This document shows positions 25,201-32,787 of a stretch of DNA of 64,000 bases, piece by piece (position 1 is the first letter of the stretch; each line of letters opens with the position of its first letter). The stretch comes from Rhodocyclaceae bacterium. GTDB lineage: Bacteria > Pseudomonadota > Gammaproteobacteria > Burkholderiales > Rhodocyclaceae. The stretch lies in assembly GCA_023230455.1 (NCBI GenBank), contig JALNXH010000016.1, positions 27,768-91,767 on the forward strand, read 5' to 3'. Below the pieces are notes generated by a model. It was not told the DNA's origin and searched no databases. It saw only the letters and a program-made list of their open reading frames with translations. The position numbers were made by a program, and so were the translations under genes.

Positions 25201-26341
25201 CGCGCAGCGCCTCGGTCATCCGGTATTCCTCGCTCTGGTCGCGGAACACCAGCACCACGCCTTCGATCGGGCTGTCGGGATGCGCCCGGATCGGCGCCCC
25301 GCTGTCCGCGATCGGGCGTTCGACGCCGTCGCGGGCGATCAGCACCGTGTGATTGGCGAGCCCCACCACCTTGCCTTCGCGCAGCACGATTTCCACCGGA
25401 TTTTCCACCGGCTGCCGCGTGTAATGGTTGACGATGCAAAACACCTGTCCCACGGGATGGCCGCGCGCCTCGCTCTCCGGCCAGCCGGTAAGCCATTCGG
25501 CCACCGGATTCATCAGGCTCACCCGACCTTCGGCATCGGTGACCAGCACCGCGTCGCCGATGCTGCGCAGAGTGATGCTGAGGTTCGCTTCGCGCAGCCG
25601 CACGTCGCCGACCAGGCGCTCGATGTTGTCGGCGATGGTATTGAATGCCGTCTTCGCCGCGCGGAACTCCGGGCTGCCGACCGGCGGGATGCGGTAGGTT
25701 AGCTTCCCCTCGCCGAGTTTGGCACCGGCGTCGATCATCGTGCGGAGGGATTGCATGCCCTCGCGGAAAATCAGCCCGAATCCTGCCAGGGCAATACCCA
25801 GACCGAGCCCAGCGAGCAAGACGCTCTGCACCACACGCTCCCAGGCACGCTCGATCGCCGAGGTCGCGCAGAGTTCGAGGAACACCGTACCGGCATCATC
25901 GTCCCGGCCCGAGACGGCACGGCTTCCGGTCTTGTCCTGCAAACCGAGCCAGCGCACGAACCAGTCCGGGACATTGGCCGGCAAAGCGCTTTCGTCCTTC
26001 GCTGTCAGCGACCCGAACGAACCGCGGTAGCCGGCCTGCTCGATATCCAGCCTTTGCACATAACTTCTAAGTATCGGCTCGATGGCCTCGACACGGTTTG
26101 CCACCACCGCCGAATCGACCGCCAGTGACAGCGACTCCAGTTCCATGGCGAGCCGCTCCTGGAGATCGACCTCGGCACGGATAGCAGCAAACCGGGCGGA
26201 AAGCAGGAGTGCGCAGACGGTCGTGACCGCAACCGCCAGCACGACGACGCACGCCATACGCCAAGGCATGCTGACGCGCTCCCACAAACCCGGCCGTCTG
26301 CTTGTCACCGACCGGCGATCCCGCTCAGACCGGCGGCGCAT
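22220..26341 (-). CDS. Membrane-bound PAS/GAF/GGDEF/EAL c-di-GMP regulator, 1373 aa
   Basis: A large bifunctional-type c-di-GMP protein. In order: cytoplasmic N-terminus, helix about 28-50, periplasmic segment, helix about 172-195, HAMP-like region to ~245, PAS (~250-375), PAS/PAC (~385-500), GAF (~510-660), PAS (~670-800), PAS (~810-930), GGDEF (~945-1105) and EAL (~1120-1370). Both catalytic signatures are intact: RLGGDEF near residue 1027 and GAEALIRW near 1153, with DDFGTGYSS and VIAEGVE in the EAL part. It could make or break c-di-GMP in response to periplasmic and cytoplasmic cues. ATG at 26341 has no Shine-Dalgarno; a well-placed SD-ATG 29 nt upstream is out of frame (see findings). 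Confidence 0.9.
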   Translation of the reverse strand: MRRRSERDRRSVTSRRPGLWERVSMPWRMACVVVLAVAVTTVCALLLSARFAAIRAEVDLQERLAMELESLSLAVDSAVVANRVEAIEPILRSYVQRLDIEQAGYRGSFGSLTAKDESALPANVPDWFVRWLGLQDKTGSRAVSGRDDDAGTVFLELCATSAIERAWERVVQSVLLAGLGLGIALAGFGLIFREGMQSLRTMIDAGAKLGEGKLTYRIPPVGSPEFRAAKTAFNTIADNIERLVGDVRLREANLSITLRSIGDAVLVTDAEGRVSLMNPVAEWLTGWPESEARGHPVGQVFCIVNHYTRQPVENPVEIVLREGKVVGLANHTVLIARDGVERPIADSGAPIRAHPDSPIEGVVLVFRDQSEEYRMTEALRESEELHSSLIKSAPLGIFRLDDKGDVVYCSEVMSSFVDIPLGDLDRTNWQRAIHPEDFARFIEGWRHARREGVGFSITLRYGRPERGLIWVDLRLAPLRDAEGRISGFVGTALNVTAEREAQRRIEDLSSLYATLSAVNSAIVRCRSEAELFREICRAAVERGGFSGAWIGLADWESGRVEMAAFHGSLEETVRQAVVLMQLNIPSGRSPGLVVSAFLSGRSQVSNDIQNDPRVASHWQEDCCRVGIRAYAAMPVTRFGEVVAVLALMSPQCGFFSADVVALADEIGRDVSFALENFDRERERQATTERLAQSEERLRMTLDSVGIGLKEVNLRTHRVRLDATAARIIGLGNQAVEVDMDRYLGITFPSITKDEIHQLGEDIDMGRRRNYTFERSFTRPDGSLCWLRTHGGSLTRMAGSGDDPISLSIMVDVTEQHQQAERERLAMAMFTNSYEAIAITDAKGDIIMVNKAFRDQTGYEPEEVLGANPRILKSGRHDETFYRNLWDALQADDHWQGEIWNRRKDGDIFPALVNISAVRDSAGKITHYVDQSTDISLQKQFEERITYLAYRDSLTDLPNRVLLRDRVEQALATAQREATPLALLFLDLDHFKNINDSLGHVVGDRLLREVAQRLSRAVREMDTVGRLGGDEFLVMLPVTDAEAAAHVAQKLLDQISQPFAVEAHDLMVTPSIGIAMFPRDGASFDELLKTADTAMYRSKDEGRNTYRFFTPEMNEAVSQRLVLENSLRRAIEAKEFVLFFQPQYDIGARSLIGAEALIRWREPTLGFVSPGQFIPIAEESNLIEAIGAWVLDEACRQIRSWIDQGYPMLRVSVNFSARQFAARGVVENFDRVLARHGLSGAALEVEITESLLAGDMEYTLGVLTALRARGVHVAVDDFGTGYSSLSYLKRFPINRLKIDQSFVRDIESDADDRAIATAVVTLGHSLGMQVIAEGVEGETQLEILAAMGCDEVQGFHLGRPMSAEQFTALLEKAA

Positions 26342-26516
26342 GCGGGTTTTTTCGACAAACGATCGAACATGCCCCCCTCCATTTTGGGCTCAACAAGCCG
26401 CCCGCTGCCTCTTATGGTTACGTCTTCTTATTGGCTACCTATTTTTGTCGGAGTATATGCAAATTAGGCCGGTGGCCGATCCCCCTCCGCCGGCCCAAGC
26501 GGAATTCGGCGAACGG

Positions 26517-26930
26517 CTATGGCGCCGGCGGAATCCGCCGTTTGCTGCCGTCGGCGTTGATCGCCACGTAGGTAATGATGGCCTCGGTCACCTTGACGTT
26601 CACCGGATCGCTTTCGACGCCCTGGCGGGTAGCGAAGACCTGCACGTCGATGGTGATCGAAGTATTGCCCACCTTCACCACTTCCGCATAAAAGCTGACC
26701 AGGTCGCCGACCGCAATGGGATGCTTGAACAGGAAGGAGTTGACCGCCACCGTGGCCAGGCGGCCGCGAATCCGGCGCGACGCAGGGATGGCGCCGGCGA
26801 TGTCGACCTGCGACATGACCCAGCCGCCGAACACGTCGCCGTTCGGATTGACGTCCGCCGGCATCGGCACCACACGCAAGACCGGTATCGCGTCAGGCAG
26901 GGGGACATAGCATTGCATCTTGTCGCTCAT
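26517..26930 (-). CDS. yciA: Acyl-CoA thioesterase, YciA-like hotdog fold
   Basis: A 137-residue cytoplasmic thioesterase that hydrolyses acyl-CoA esters. The hotdog signature is clear: MPADVNPNGDVFGGWVMSQV with the conserved Asn/Asp region, followed by the central helix DIAGAIPASRRIRG, then FLFKHPIAVGDLVSFYAEV. The length and proline-rich C-terminus agree with YciA-type enzymes. GGAGAGATG lies just upstream of the ATG. It is divergent from the ABC exporter gene, with 94 bp between starts. Confidence 0.9.
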   Translation of the reverse strand: MSDKMQCYVPLPDAIPVLRVVPMPADVNPNGDVFGGWVMSQVDIAGAIPASRRIRGRLATVAVNSFLFKHPIAVGDLVSFYAEVVKVGNTSITIDVQVFATRQGVESDPVNVKVTEAIITYVAINADGSKRRIPPAP

Positions 26931-27000
26931 GGTTCATCTCTCCGCTATATATGCGTGGATGATACCGGTGATTCGACCTACGGCGCGGCGCGGGGCAGCC

Positions 27001-27020
27001 GGTACAAGCCGGTACAATCC
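27001..27020 (+). promoter_or_regulatory. Tandem decamer repeat containing a -10-like TACAAT at the ABC exporter start
   Basis: Two adjacent 10-mers, GGTACAAGCC and GGTACAATCC, differ at one base. The second supplies TACAAT (27013-27018), whose expected start site coincides with the ATG at 27025; that would give a leaderless mRNA. No -35 match is evident. Confidence 0.35.
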
Positions 27021-27024
27021 GGCC

Positions 27025-28851
27025 ATGAGACACCGCACCGCTTCGCTGCCCCTCCCCGCGGCGCCCGTCGGCGAACGCCGCGACTGGCAAACCATCAAGA
27101 CGCTGTTGCCTTACCTGTGGGCCTGGAAGTGGCGGGTCATCATCGCCCTCTCCAGCCTGATCGCCGCAAAAGTGGCAAACGTCGCCGTGCCGCTGGTGTT
27201 CAAGGATCTGGTCGACACCCTGTCGATCCCGCACGATCAGCTCTGGCTGGCGGTACCCATCGGCCTGCTGGCGGCCTATGGCGTGCTGCGTTTTTCCAAT
27301 TCGCTGTTTACCGAACTGCGCGAACTAGTGTTCGCCCGCGTCACCCAGCGCGCGGTGCGCACCATCGCCCTACAGGTGTTCGGCCATCTGCACAATCTTT
27401 CGCTGCGCTTCCACCTGGAACGCCAGACCGGCGGCCTGACGCGCGACATCGAGCGCGGCACGCGTTCGATCAGCAGCCTGATCAGCTATTCGCTGTACTC
27501 GATCCTGCCGACGCTGATCGAAGTCCTCATGGTGATGGGCGTCCTGATCGTCCGCTACGAGCCGGCGTTTGCCCTCATCACGGCGGCGACCCTGGCCGTC
27601 TACATCACGTTCACTATCGTCGTCACCAACTGGCGCACGGCGCTGCGCCGGCAGGTGAACGAACTCGACTCGGCGGCCAATTCGCGCGCCATCGACAGTC
27701 TGCTGAATTACGAGACCGTCAAGTATTTCAACAACGAACAGTGGGAGCAGCAACGCTACGATGTCCAGTTGCAGAAGTGGGAAAGCGCGCAGATCAAGAG
27801 CCAGGTTTCCCTCTCCTACCTCAATCTCGGCCAGGCCGCGATCATCGCCGTCGGCGTCACGCTGATGATGTGGCGCGCCGCCGCGGGCGTCGCCGAAGGA
27901 CGCATGACGGTGGGCGACATCGTGCTGGTCAACGCCTTCCTGATCCAGCTGTATACGCCGCTCAACTTCCTCGGCATCCTCTACCGCGAGATCCGCCAGG
28001 CGCTGACCGACATCGAGCGCATGTTCGGTCTGCTCAACCAGAACCGCGAAATACAGGATTCGTCCGATGCGCTGCCATTGCCGCCGGGCCCCTGCGCGGT
28101 GCGCTTCGAGGCGGTGGATTTCGCCTACGAACCACGCCGGACGATTCTGCACGGCGTGGATTTCGAGATTCCCGCCGGCCACACCGTGGCGGTGGTCGGC
28201 CACAGCGGCTCCGGCAAGAGCACCCTGGCGCGACTGCTGTTCCGCTTTTACGACGTCGGCGGCGGCGCGATCCGCATCAACGGCCGCGACATCCGCCAGC
28301 TGACCCAGGCCAGCCTGCGTGCCGCGATCGGCATCGTGCCGCAGGACACGGTGCTGTTCAACGACAGCATTCTCTACAACATCCAGTACGGCCGGCCGAC
28401 CGCCGGGCGCGACGAGGTAATGGCCGCTGCGCGTGCCGCGCACCTGCACGAATTCATCGAACGTCTGCCCGACGGCTACGACACCATGGTCGGCGAGCGC
28501 GGCCTCAAGCTCTCCGGCGGCGAAAAGCAGCGCGTCGCCATCGCCCGCGCGCTGCTGAAAAATCCCGCCATTCTGATTTTCGACGAGGCTACCTCGGCCC
28601 TCGACTCGAAGACCGAGAAGGCGATCCAGGCCGAACTGGAGCAAGCCGCCCAGGGGCGGACCGCGCTGATCGTCGCCCACCGGCTGTCCACGGTGATGAA
28701 CGCCGACCAGATTCTGGTGCTGGACGCCGGCACCCTGATTGAGCGCGGCACCCACCGCGAACTGCTGGAAAAAGGCGGCGCCTACGCCCAGATGTGGGCG
28801 TTGCAGCAACAGGAAGAACTCACCGCGACCACTGAGGAAGGCCTGACCTAG
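27025..28851 (+). CDS. Atm1/HMT1-type ABC exporter (fused permease-ATPase)
   Basis: A 608-residue half-transporter working as a homodimer in the inner membrane. An N-terminal six-helix permease domain (about 40-330) is followed by an ATPase domain (about 360-600) with Walker A GHSGSGKST, signature LSGGEKQR, Walker B ILIFDEATSALD and the H-loop IVAHRLS. Length and sequence style, including NYETVKYFNNE, place it with bacterial Atm1-like exporters, which move glutathione-linked or metal-linked substrates; the exact cargo here is unknown. ATG at 27025 was chosen over upstream frames because MRHRTASLP leads directly into the permease. Confidence 0.9.
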   Translation: MRHRTASLPLPAAPVGERRDWQTIKTLLPYLWAWKWRVIIALSSLIAAKVANVAVPLVFKDLVDTLSIPHDQLWLAVPIGLLAAYGVLRFSNSLFTELRELVFARVTQRAVRTIALQVFGHLHNLSLRFHLERQTGGLTRDIERGTRSISSLISYSLYSILPTLIEVLMVMGVLIVRYEPAFALITAATLAVYITFTIVVTNWRTALRRQVNELDSAANSRAIDSLLNYETVKYFNNEQWEQQRYDVQLQKWESAQIKSQVSLSYLNLGQAAIIAVGVTLMMWRAAAGVAEGRMTVGDIVLVNAFLIQLYTPLNFLGILYREIRQALTDIERMFGLLNQNREIQDSSDALPLPPGPCAVRFEAVDFAYEPRRTILHGVDFEIPAGHTVAVVGHSGSGKSTLARLLFRFYDVGGGAIRINGRDIRQLTQASLRAAIGIVPQDTVLFNDSILYNIQYGRPTAGRDEVMAAARAAHLHEFIERLPDGYDTMVGERGLKLSGGEKQRVAIARALLKNPAILIFDEATSALDSKTEKAIQAELEQAAQGRTALIVAHRLSTVMNADQILVLDAGTLIERGTHRELLEKGGAYAQMWALQQQEELTATTEEGLT

Positions 28852-28972
28852 CCCGCCGACAAGCGCCGGACAAACGGCATGTCGTTGATTCCGTAGGTGA
28901 TGCGCTGCTTAAGCCATGGGTGGAAGCGACGTAGCCAGACCTTTGTTAGTTCATTTAGTTATATAAAACAAA

Positions 28973-29005
28973 CGATAAAGTATTTCTGGTAATTAAGCTT
29001 TATCG
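28973..29005 (+). promoter_or_regulatory. Inverted repeat in the leader region of the sulfur operon
   Basis: CGATAAAG (28973-28980) and CTTTATCG (28998-29005) form a perfect 8-bp repeat with a 17-nt spacer in an AT-rich stretch, about 36-68 nt before the first gene. A second small palindrome, CGCTA-CCA-TAGCG, spans 29004-29016. The spacing suits a dimeric regulator site; CysB is a natural guess for a sulfur operon but no CysB consensus can be shown. Confidence 0.45.
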
Positions 29006-29016
29006 CTACCATAGCG

Positions 29017-29034
29017 ACCTGATTTCAATCAGGT
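29017..29034 (+). promoter_or_regulatory. Hairpin covering the ribosome-binding region of the TSUP gene
   Basis: ACCTGAT (29017-29023) pairs with ATCAGGT (29028-29034) across a TTCA loop. The only Shine-Dalgarno-like bases before the ATG at 29041 (AGG, 29031-29033) lie in the right arm, so folding would hide them. Confidence 0.5.
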
Positions 29035-29040
29035 TTCCCC

Positions 29041-29814
29041 ATGATCGACTTTGCTCAAACCCTTTCCGGCTTCGTTGTCGGCGCCATCGTCGGGTTGACC
29101 GGCGTCGGCGGCGGCTCGCTGATGACGCCGCTGCTGGTGCTGCTGTTCGGCATCCATCCGGCCACCGCGGTGGGGACCGACCTGCTTTACGCCGCCATAA
29201 CCAAGTCCGGCGGCACCTGGGTGCATGCCCGCAAAGGCAGCGTCGACTGGCGCATCGTCCGCCTGCTGGCCACGGGTAGCCTGCCGGCCGCACTGGCAAC
29301 GCTGATCGTGGTGCACACCTTTTTCCCCGGCGGGCTCGGCAGTGCGTCGAAAATCATCACCGTGGCGCTCGGCGTCGCCCTGCTGCTCACTGCCTGCGCC
29401 CTGATCTTCCGCCAGAAACTGCTCGGCTGGGCGCGCAGCCACGACCCCGACAGTGAGCACCATCCGTGGAAAACCATCGCCGTCGGCGCCACGCTGGGCG
29501 TACTGGTATCGATTTCCTCGGTCGGCGCCGGCGCCCTCGGCGTCACCGCGCTGTTCTTCCTTTACCCGAAACTGTCGGCGATCCGCATCGTCGGCTCCGA
29601 TCTCGCCCATGCCGTGCCGCTGACCCTGGTGGCCGGCCTCGGCCATTGGTGGCTCGGCAGCGTAAACTGGACTCTGCTCGGCTCCCTGCTGATCGGTTCC
29701 CTGCCCGGCATCTACATCGGCAGCCATCTGGCTTCCCGCATTTCCGAGCGCATCCTGCGCCCCACCCTGGCCGGCATGCTGGTACTGGTTGGCGGCAAGC
29801 TGATCGCTTTCTGA
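29041..29814 (+). CDS. TSUP-family permease (TauE/SafE-like)
   Basis: A 257-residue inner-membrane protein with about 7-8 helices. The two-repeat TSUP pattern is visible: GFVVGAIVGLTGVGGGSLMTPLL at the start and VGATLGVLVSISSVGAGALG midway, each followed by a basic loop. The family moves sulfite, sulfonates or related anions. As first gene of a cluster with sulfite reductase, APS reductase and ATP sulfurylase it is probably a sulfate or sulfite transporter, either for uptake or for export of toxic excess; direction is inferred, not shown. Confidence 0.87.
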   Translation: MIDFAQTLSGFVVGAIVGLTGVGGGSLMTPLLVLLFGIHPATAVGTDLLYAAITKSGGTWVHARKGSVDWRIVRLLATGSLPAALATLIVVHTFFPGGLGSASKIITVALGVALLLTACALIFRQKLLGWARSHDPDSEHHPWKTIAVGATLGVLVSISSVGAGALGVTALFFLYPKLSAIRIVGSDLAHAVPLTLVAGLGHWWLGSVNWTLLGSLLIGSLPGIYIGSHLASRISERILRPTLAGMLVLVGGKLIAF

Positions 29815-29830
29815 CAGAGAGAAAACCACC

Positions 29831-31522
29831 ATGTACAAATACGACGACGTCGATCGCCGCCTGGTCAAGGAACGGGTCGCCCAGTTTCGCGACCAAACCC
29901 GTCGCTATCTGGCCGGCGAACTGAGCGAAGAGGAATTTCGCATCCTGCGTTTGCAGAACGGCCTCTACATCCAGCGCCATGCGCCGATGTTCCGCATCGC
30001 CGTGCCCTATGGTCTGCTCTCGGCGCAGCAGTTGCGCACACTGGCAAGCATCGCCCGGCGCTACGACAAAGGCTACGGCCACTTCACCACGCGCACCAAC
30101 GTGCAACTCAACTGGCCGAAGCTGGAAGACGTGCCCGAGATGCTCGCCGAACTGGCCGACGCCGAAATGCACGCGATCCAGACCAGCGGCAATTGCATCC
30201 GCAACACCACGGTCGATCCGCTCGCCGCCGTCTCCGCCAGCCAGGTCGGCGATCCACGGCCGTGGGCCGAGATCATTCGCCAGTGGTCCACCTTCCACCC
30301 CGAATTCGCCTACCTGCCGCGCAAGTACAAGATCGCCGTCAGCGGCGGCCCCGACGACGGCGCCGGGGTGCGCATCCACGACCAGGGCTTCCAGTTGGTG
30401 CGCAACGAAGCCGGAGAGTTCGGCTTCCGCGTCTGGGCCGGCGGCGGCCTCGGCCGCACGCCGATTCTCGGCCAGGTGGTGCGCGAATTTCTGCCCTGGC
30501 CGCACCTGCTGACCTATTCGGAAGCCATCCTGCGCGTCTACAACCGCTACGGCCGGCGCGACAACCCGTTCAAGGCGCGCATCAAGATCCTGGTCAAGGC
30601 GCTCGGCATCGTCGAGTTCACCCGCCAGGTGGAAGAGGAGTGGAGCCACCTCAAGGACGGCCCCGCCACTCTCACCGAAGCCGAGGTGGCGCGCATCTCG
30701 GCCCACTTCACCGCACCCGCCTACGAAACCCTGCCGGCCAAGGATGTGCAATTCGAGATTGCCCGCCGCGACGACAAGATCTTCGCCAAATGGGTCGAGC
30801 ATAACGTCCATGCCCACAAGGTTCCGGGCTATGCCGCCGTCACCCTGTCGTTCAAGGCGCCTGGGCAGGCGCCGGGCGACGCCAGCAGCGAACAGATGGA
30901 GTTCGTCGCCGACCTCGCCGAGCGCTTCGGCTTCGGCGAAGTCCGCGTGACGCAAACGCAGAACCTGATCCTGCCCGACGTGCGCCTCTCCGACCTGTAT
31001 CTGCTCTGGATCCAGGCCGGCGGCGCCGGCCTGACCACGCCGACGGTTGGCCTGCTTTCCGACATCACTTGCTGCCCCGGCGGCGATTTCTGCGACCTGG
31101 CCAACGCCCGCTCGATCCCGATCGCCAATGCCCTCCAGCAGCGTTTTGCCGAAATCGCCGAGATCGAGGATCTGGGCGAACTCAAGCTCAATATCTCCGG
31201 CTGCATGAACGCCTGCGGACACCATCATGTCGGCCACATCGGCATCCTCGGTGTAGACAAGAACGACAAGGAGTTCTATCAGGTGACGCTGGGCGGCGCC
31301 TGGGGGGTGGAAGCCTCGCTGGGCAAGGTAATCGGCCCCTCGATCTCCGCCGCCGAGGTGCCCGGCGCGGTGCAACGCATCGTCGAGCACTACCGCAACG
31401 AGCGCCGCCCCGGCGAGCGCTTCATCGACACCTATCGGCGCATCGGCATCGACGGCTTTAAGGCCCGTGCCTACGAAACCATCAAGGCGCCCAGCGAAGA
31501 CAAGGAAGTCGTCAATGGCTAA
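29831..31522 (+). CDS. cysI: Siroheme nitrite/sulfite reductase (assimilatory sulfite reductase haemoprotein)
   Basis: Catalyses six-electron reduction of sulfite to sulfide for cysteine synthesis. The two ferredoxin-like half domains and two siroheme domains fill 563 aa. The coupled siroheme-4Fe-4S ligands are visible as C415 and C421 (CPGGDFC) and C458 and C462 (SGCMNAC), followed by GHHHVGHIGILG. No flavoprotein partner gene (cysJ) is present here, so electrons probably come from a ferredoxin or other donor. The stop overlaps the next gene's start by 8 nt. Sequence alone leaves nitrite as an alternative substrate, but the operon supports sulfite. Confidence 0.92.
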   Translation: MYKYDDVDRRLVKERVAQFRDQTRRYLAGELSEEEFRILRLQNGLYIQRHAPMFRIAVPYGLLSAQQLRTLASIARRYDKGYGHFTTRTNVQLNWPKLEDVPEMLAELADAEMHAIQTSGNCIRNTTVDPLAAVSASQVGDPRPWAEIIRQWSTFHPEFAYLPRKYKIAVSGGPDDGAGVRIHDQGFQLVRNEAGEFGFRVWAGGGLGRTPILGQVVREFLPWPHLLTYSEAILRVYNRYGRRDNPFKARIKILVKALGIVEFTRQVEEEWSHLKDGPATLTEAEVARISAHFTAPAYETLPAKDVQFEIARRDDKIFAKWVEHNVHAHKVPGYAAVTLSFKAPGQAPGDASSEQMEFVADLAERFGFGEVRVTQTQNLILPDVRLSDLYLLWIQAGGAGLTTPTVGLLSDITCCPGGDFCDLANARSIPIANALQQRFAEIAEIEDLGELKLNISGCMNACGHHHVGHIGILGVDKNDKEFYQVTLGGAWGVEASLGKVIGPSISAAEVPGAVQRIVEHYRNERRPGERFIDTYRRIGIDGFKARAYETIKAPSEDKEVVNG

Positions 31523-32036
31523 GCTCATCAAGAATCGCACCGTCATCGACGACGCCTGGACCACCCTGTTCCTTGCCGAGGGCGAAACCGCCACCGGCGT
31601 CGCACTGCCTGCCGGCCCGCTGCTGGTGCCGCTGGCCGTCTGGCAGGCGCGCAGGAGCGAACTACAGGGCCGCGGCGAAGCGCTCGGTGTCTGGCTAGGC
31701 CCCGCCGACGACGCGGCGGCAATCGCGCCCGATCTGGCGCTGTTCGACGTCGTCGCCATCCATTTCCCGGTCTTCCGCGATGGCCGCGGCTATTCCACCG
31801 CCGCCCTGCTGCGCAGCCGCCACGGCTATCGCGGCGAACTGCGCGCCATCGGCGACGTGCTGCGCGACCAGTTGCACTACATGATGCGCGTCGGCTTCGA
31901 CGCCTTCGCCATTCGCGCCGACCGCTCAATCGAGGAAGCGCTGCAAAGCCTCGGCGATTTCAGCGAGGCCTACCAGGCCTCATGGAACCAACCGCAGCCG
32001 CTGTTCCGCCGCCGGGCTGCGCAGGAAGCCGCGTAA
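31515..32036 (+). CDS. DUF934 protein of the sulfate assimilation operon
   Basis: A 173-residue soluble protein of the DUF934 family, which in proteobacteria regularly sits between cysI-type sulfite reductase and cysH; its biochemical role is unproven (perhaps assembly of, or electron delivery to, sulfite reductase). Recognisable segments are FPVFRDGRGYSTAALLR and LRAIGDVLRDQLHYMMRVGFDAF. ATG at 31515 overlaps the cysI stop by 8 nt; the longer upstream reading lies inside cysI. No cysteine-rich cofactor motif is seen. cysH follows after 10 nt. Confidence 0.9.
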   Translation: MAKLIKNRTVIDDAWTTLFLAEGETATGVALPAGPLLVPLAVWQARRSELQGRGEALGVWLGPADDAAAIAPDLALFDVVAIHFPVFRDGRGYSTAALLRSRHGYRGELRAIGDVLRDQLHYMMRVGFDAFAIRADRSIEEALQSLGDFSEAYQASWNQPQPLFRRRAAQEAA

Positions 32037-32046
32037 GGAGCCCGCC

Positions 32047-32775
32047 ATGCATCCGAACATGACTCCCGATCTCAACGATGCCGTCCTGATGGCCTCGGTC
32101 GCCGCCAAGACCCAAACCGTTCGCGCGCTGCTGGCACGGATTGCCGCCGAGTTCAGCCCCGCCGGCCTGGCCAACAGCCTCGGCGCCGAGGATATGGTGT
32201 TGACCGACCTGATCCTCAAGGACAAATTGCCGATCGAGATTTTCTCCCTCGACACCGGCCGCCTGCCTGCCGAGACCTACGACCTGATGGGTCGCCTCAA
32301 GCGCCACTACGGCCTGCTGCTGACCTTGTATTACCCGGCCCATGAAAACGTCGAAGCTTTCACCCGCCACCACGGCATCAACGGCTTCTACGATTCGGTG
32401 GACAACCGCAAGGCTTGCTGCCACGCACGCAAAGTCGAGCCGCTGCAACGCGCGCTGAAAGGCAAGAAGGCCTGGATCACCGGCATGCGCGCGGAACAGG
32501 CCGAATCGCGCGCCGCGCTGCCGCAGCAGGCGTTCGATAGCGGTAACGGCTTGGAGAAATTCAATCCGCTCGCCGACTGGACCGAACAGGAAGTCTGGGC
32601 CTACATCCGCAGCCGCGACGTGCCCTACAACCGCCTCCACGACAAAGGCTACCCGAGCATCGGCTGCGCCCCCTGCACACGCGCCATCCAGCCCGGCGAG
32701 CATGTTCGCGCCGGCCGCTGGTGGTGGGAGGAACCTGCCGGCAAAGAATGCGGCCTGCACGTCAGCAAGGTTTGA
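32047..32775 (+). CDS. cysH: Assimilatory adenylyl-sulfate (APS) reductase
   Basis: Reduces APS to sulfite using thioredoxin or glutathione. The PAPS-reductase fold is present (SLGAEDMVL, SLDTGRLPAETY), but the protein also has the two cysteine pairs of the APS type: C124-C125 (KACCHARK) and C207-C210 (GCAPC), the ligands of a 4Fe-4S cluster absent from PAPS reductases. The catalytic cysteine is C235 in ECGLH. Length 242 aa. AAGGAG precedes the ATG. The absence of an APS kinase in the operon agrees with direct APS reduction. Confidence 0.94.
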   Translation: MHPNMTPDLNDAVLMASVAAKTQTVRALLARIAAEFSPAGLANSLGAEDMVLTDLILKDKLPIEIFSLDTGRLPAETYDLMGRLKRHYGLLLTLYYPAHENVEAFTRHHGINGFYDSVDNRKACCHARKVEPLQRALKGKKAWITGMRAEQAESRAALPQQAFDSGNGLEKFNPLADWTEQEVWAYIRSRDVPYNRLHDKGYPSIGCAPCTRAIQPGEHVRAGRWWWEEPAGKECGLHVSKV

Positions 32776-32787
32776 GAAAATAATCCA

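Noticed and set aside
23241..25700. Several open frames opposite the large GGDEF/EAL gene
   Set aside because: All lie in other frames of a gene with intact GGDEF, EAL and PAS motifs and have the Arg/Ser-rich composition of shadows.
29543..31759. A 738-codon minus-strand frame opposite cysI
   Set aside because: Antisense shadow of a well-conserved reductase gene; the translation shows no domain and the sense frame has all cluster ligands.
31515..31760. Long upstream extension of the DUF934 gene
   Set aside because: The extension lies inside cysI and lacks a Shine-Dalgarno; the ATG overlapping the cysI stop matches the family start.
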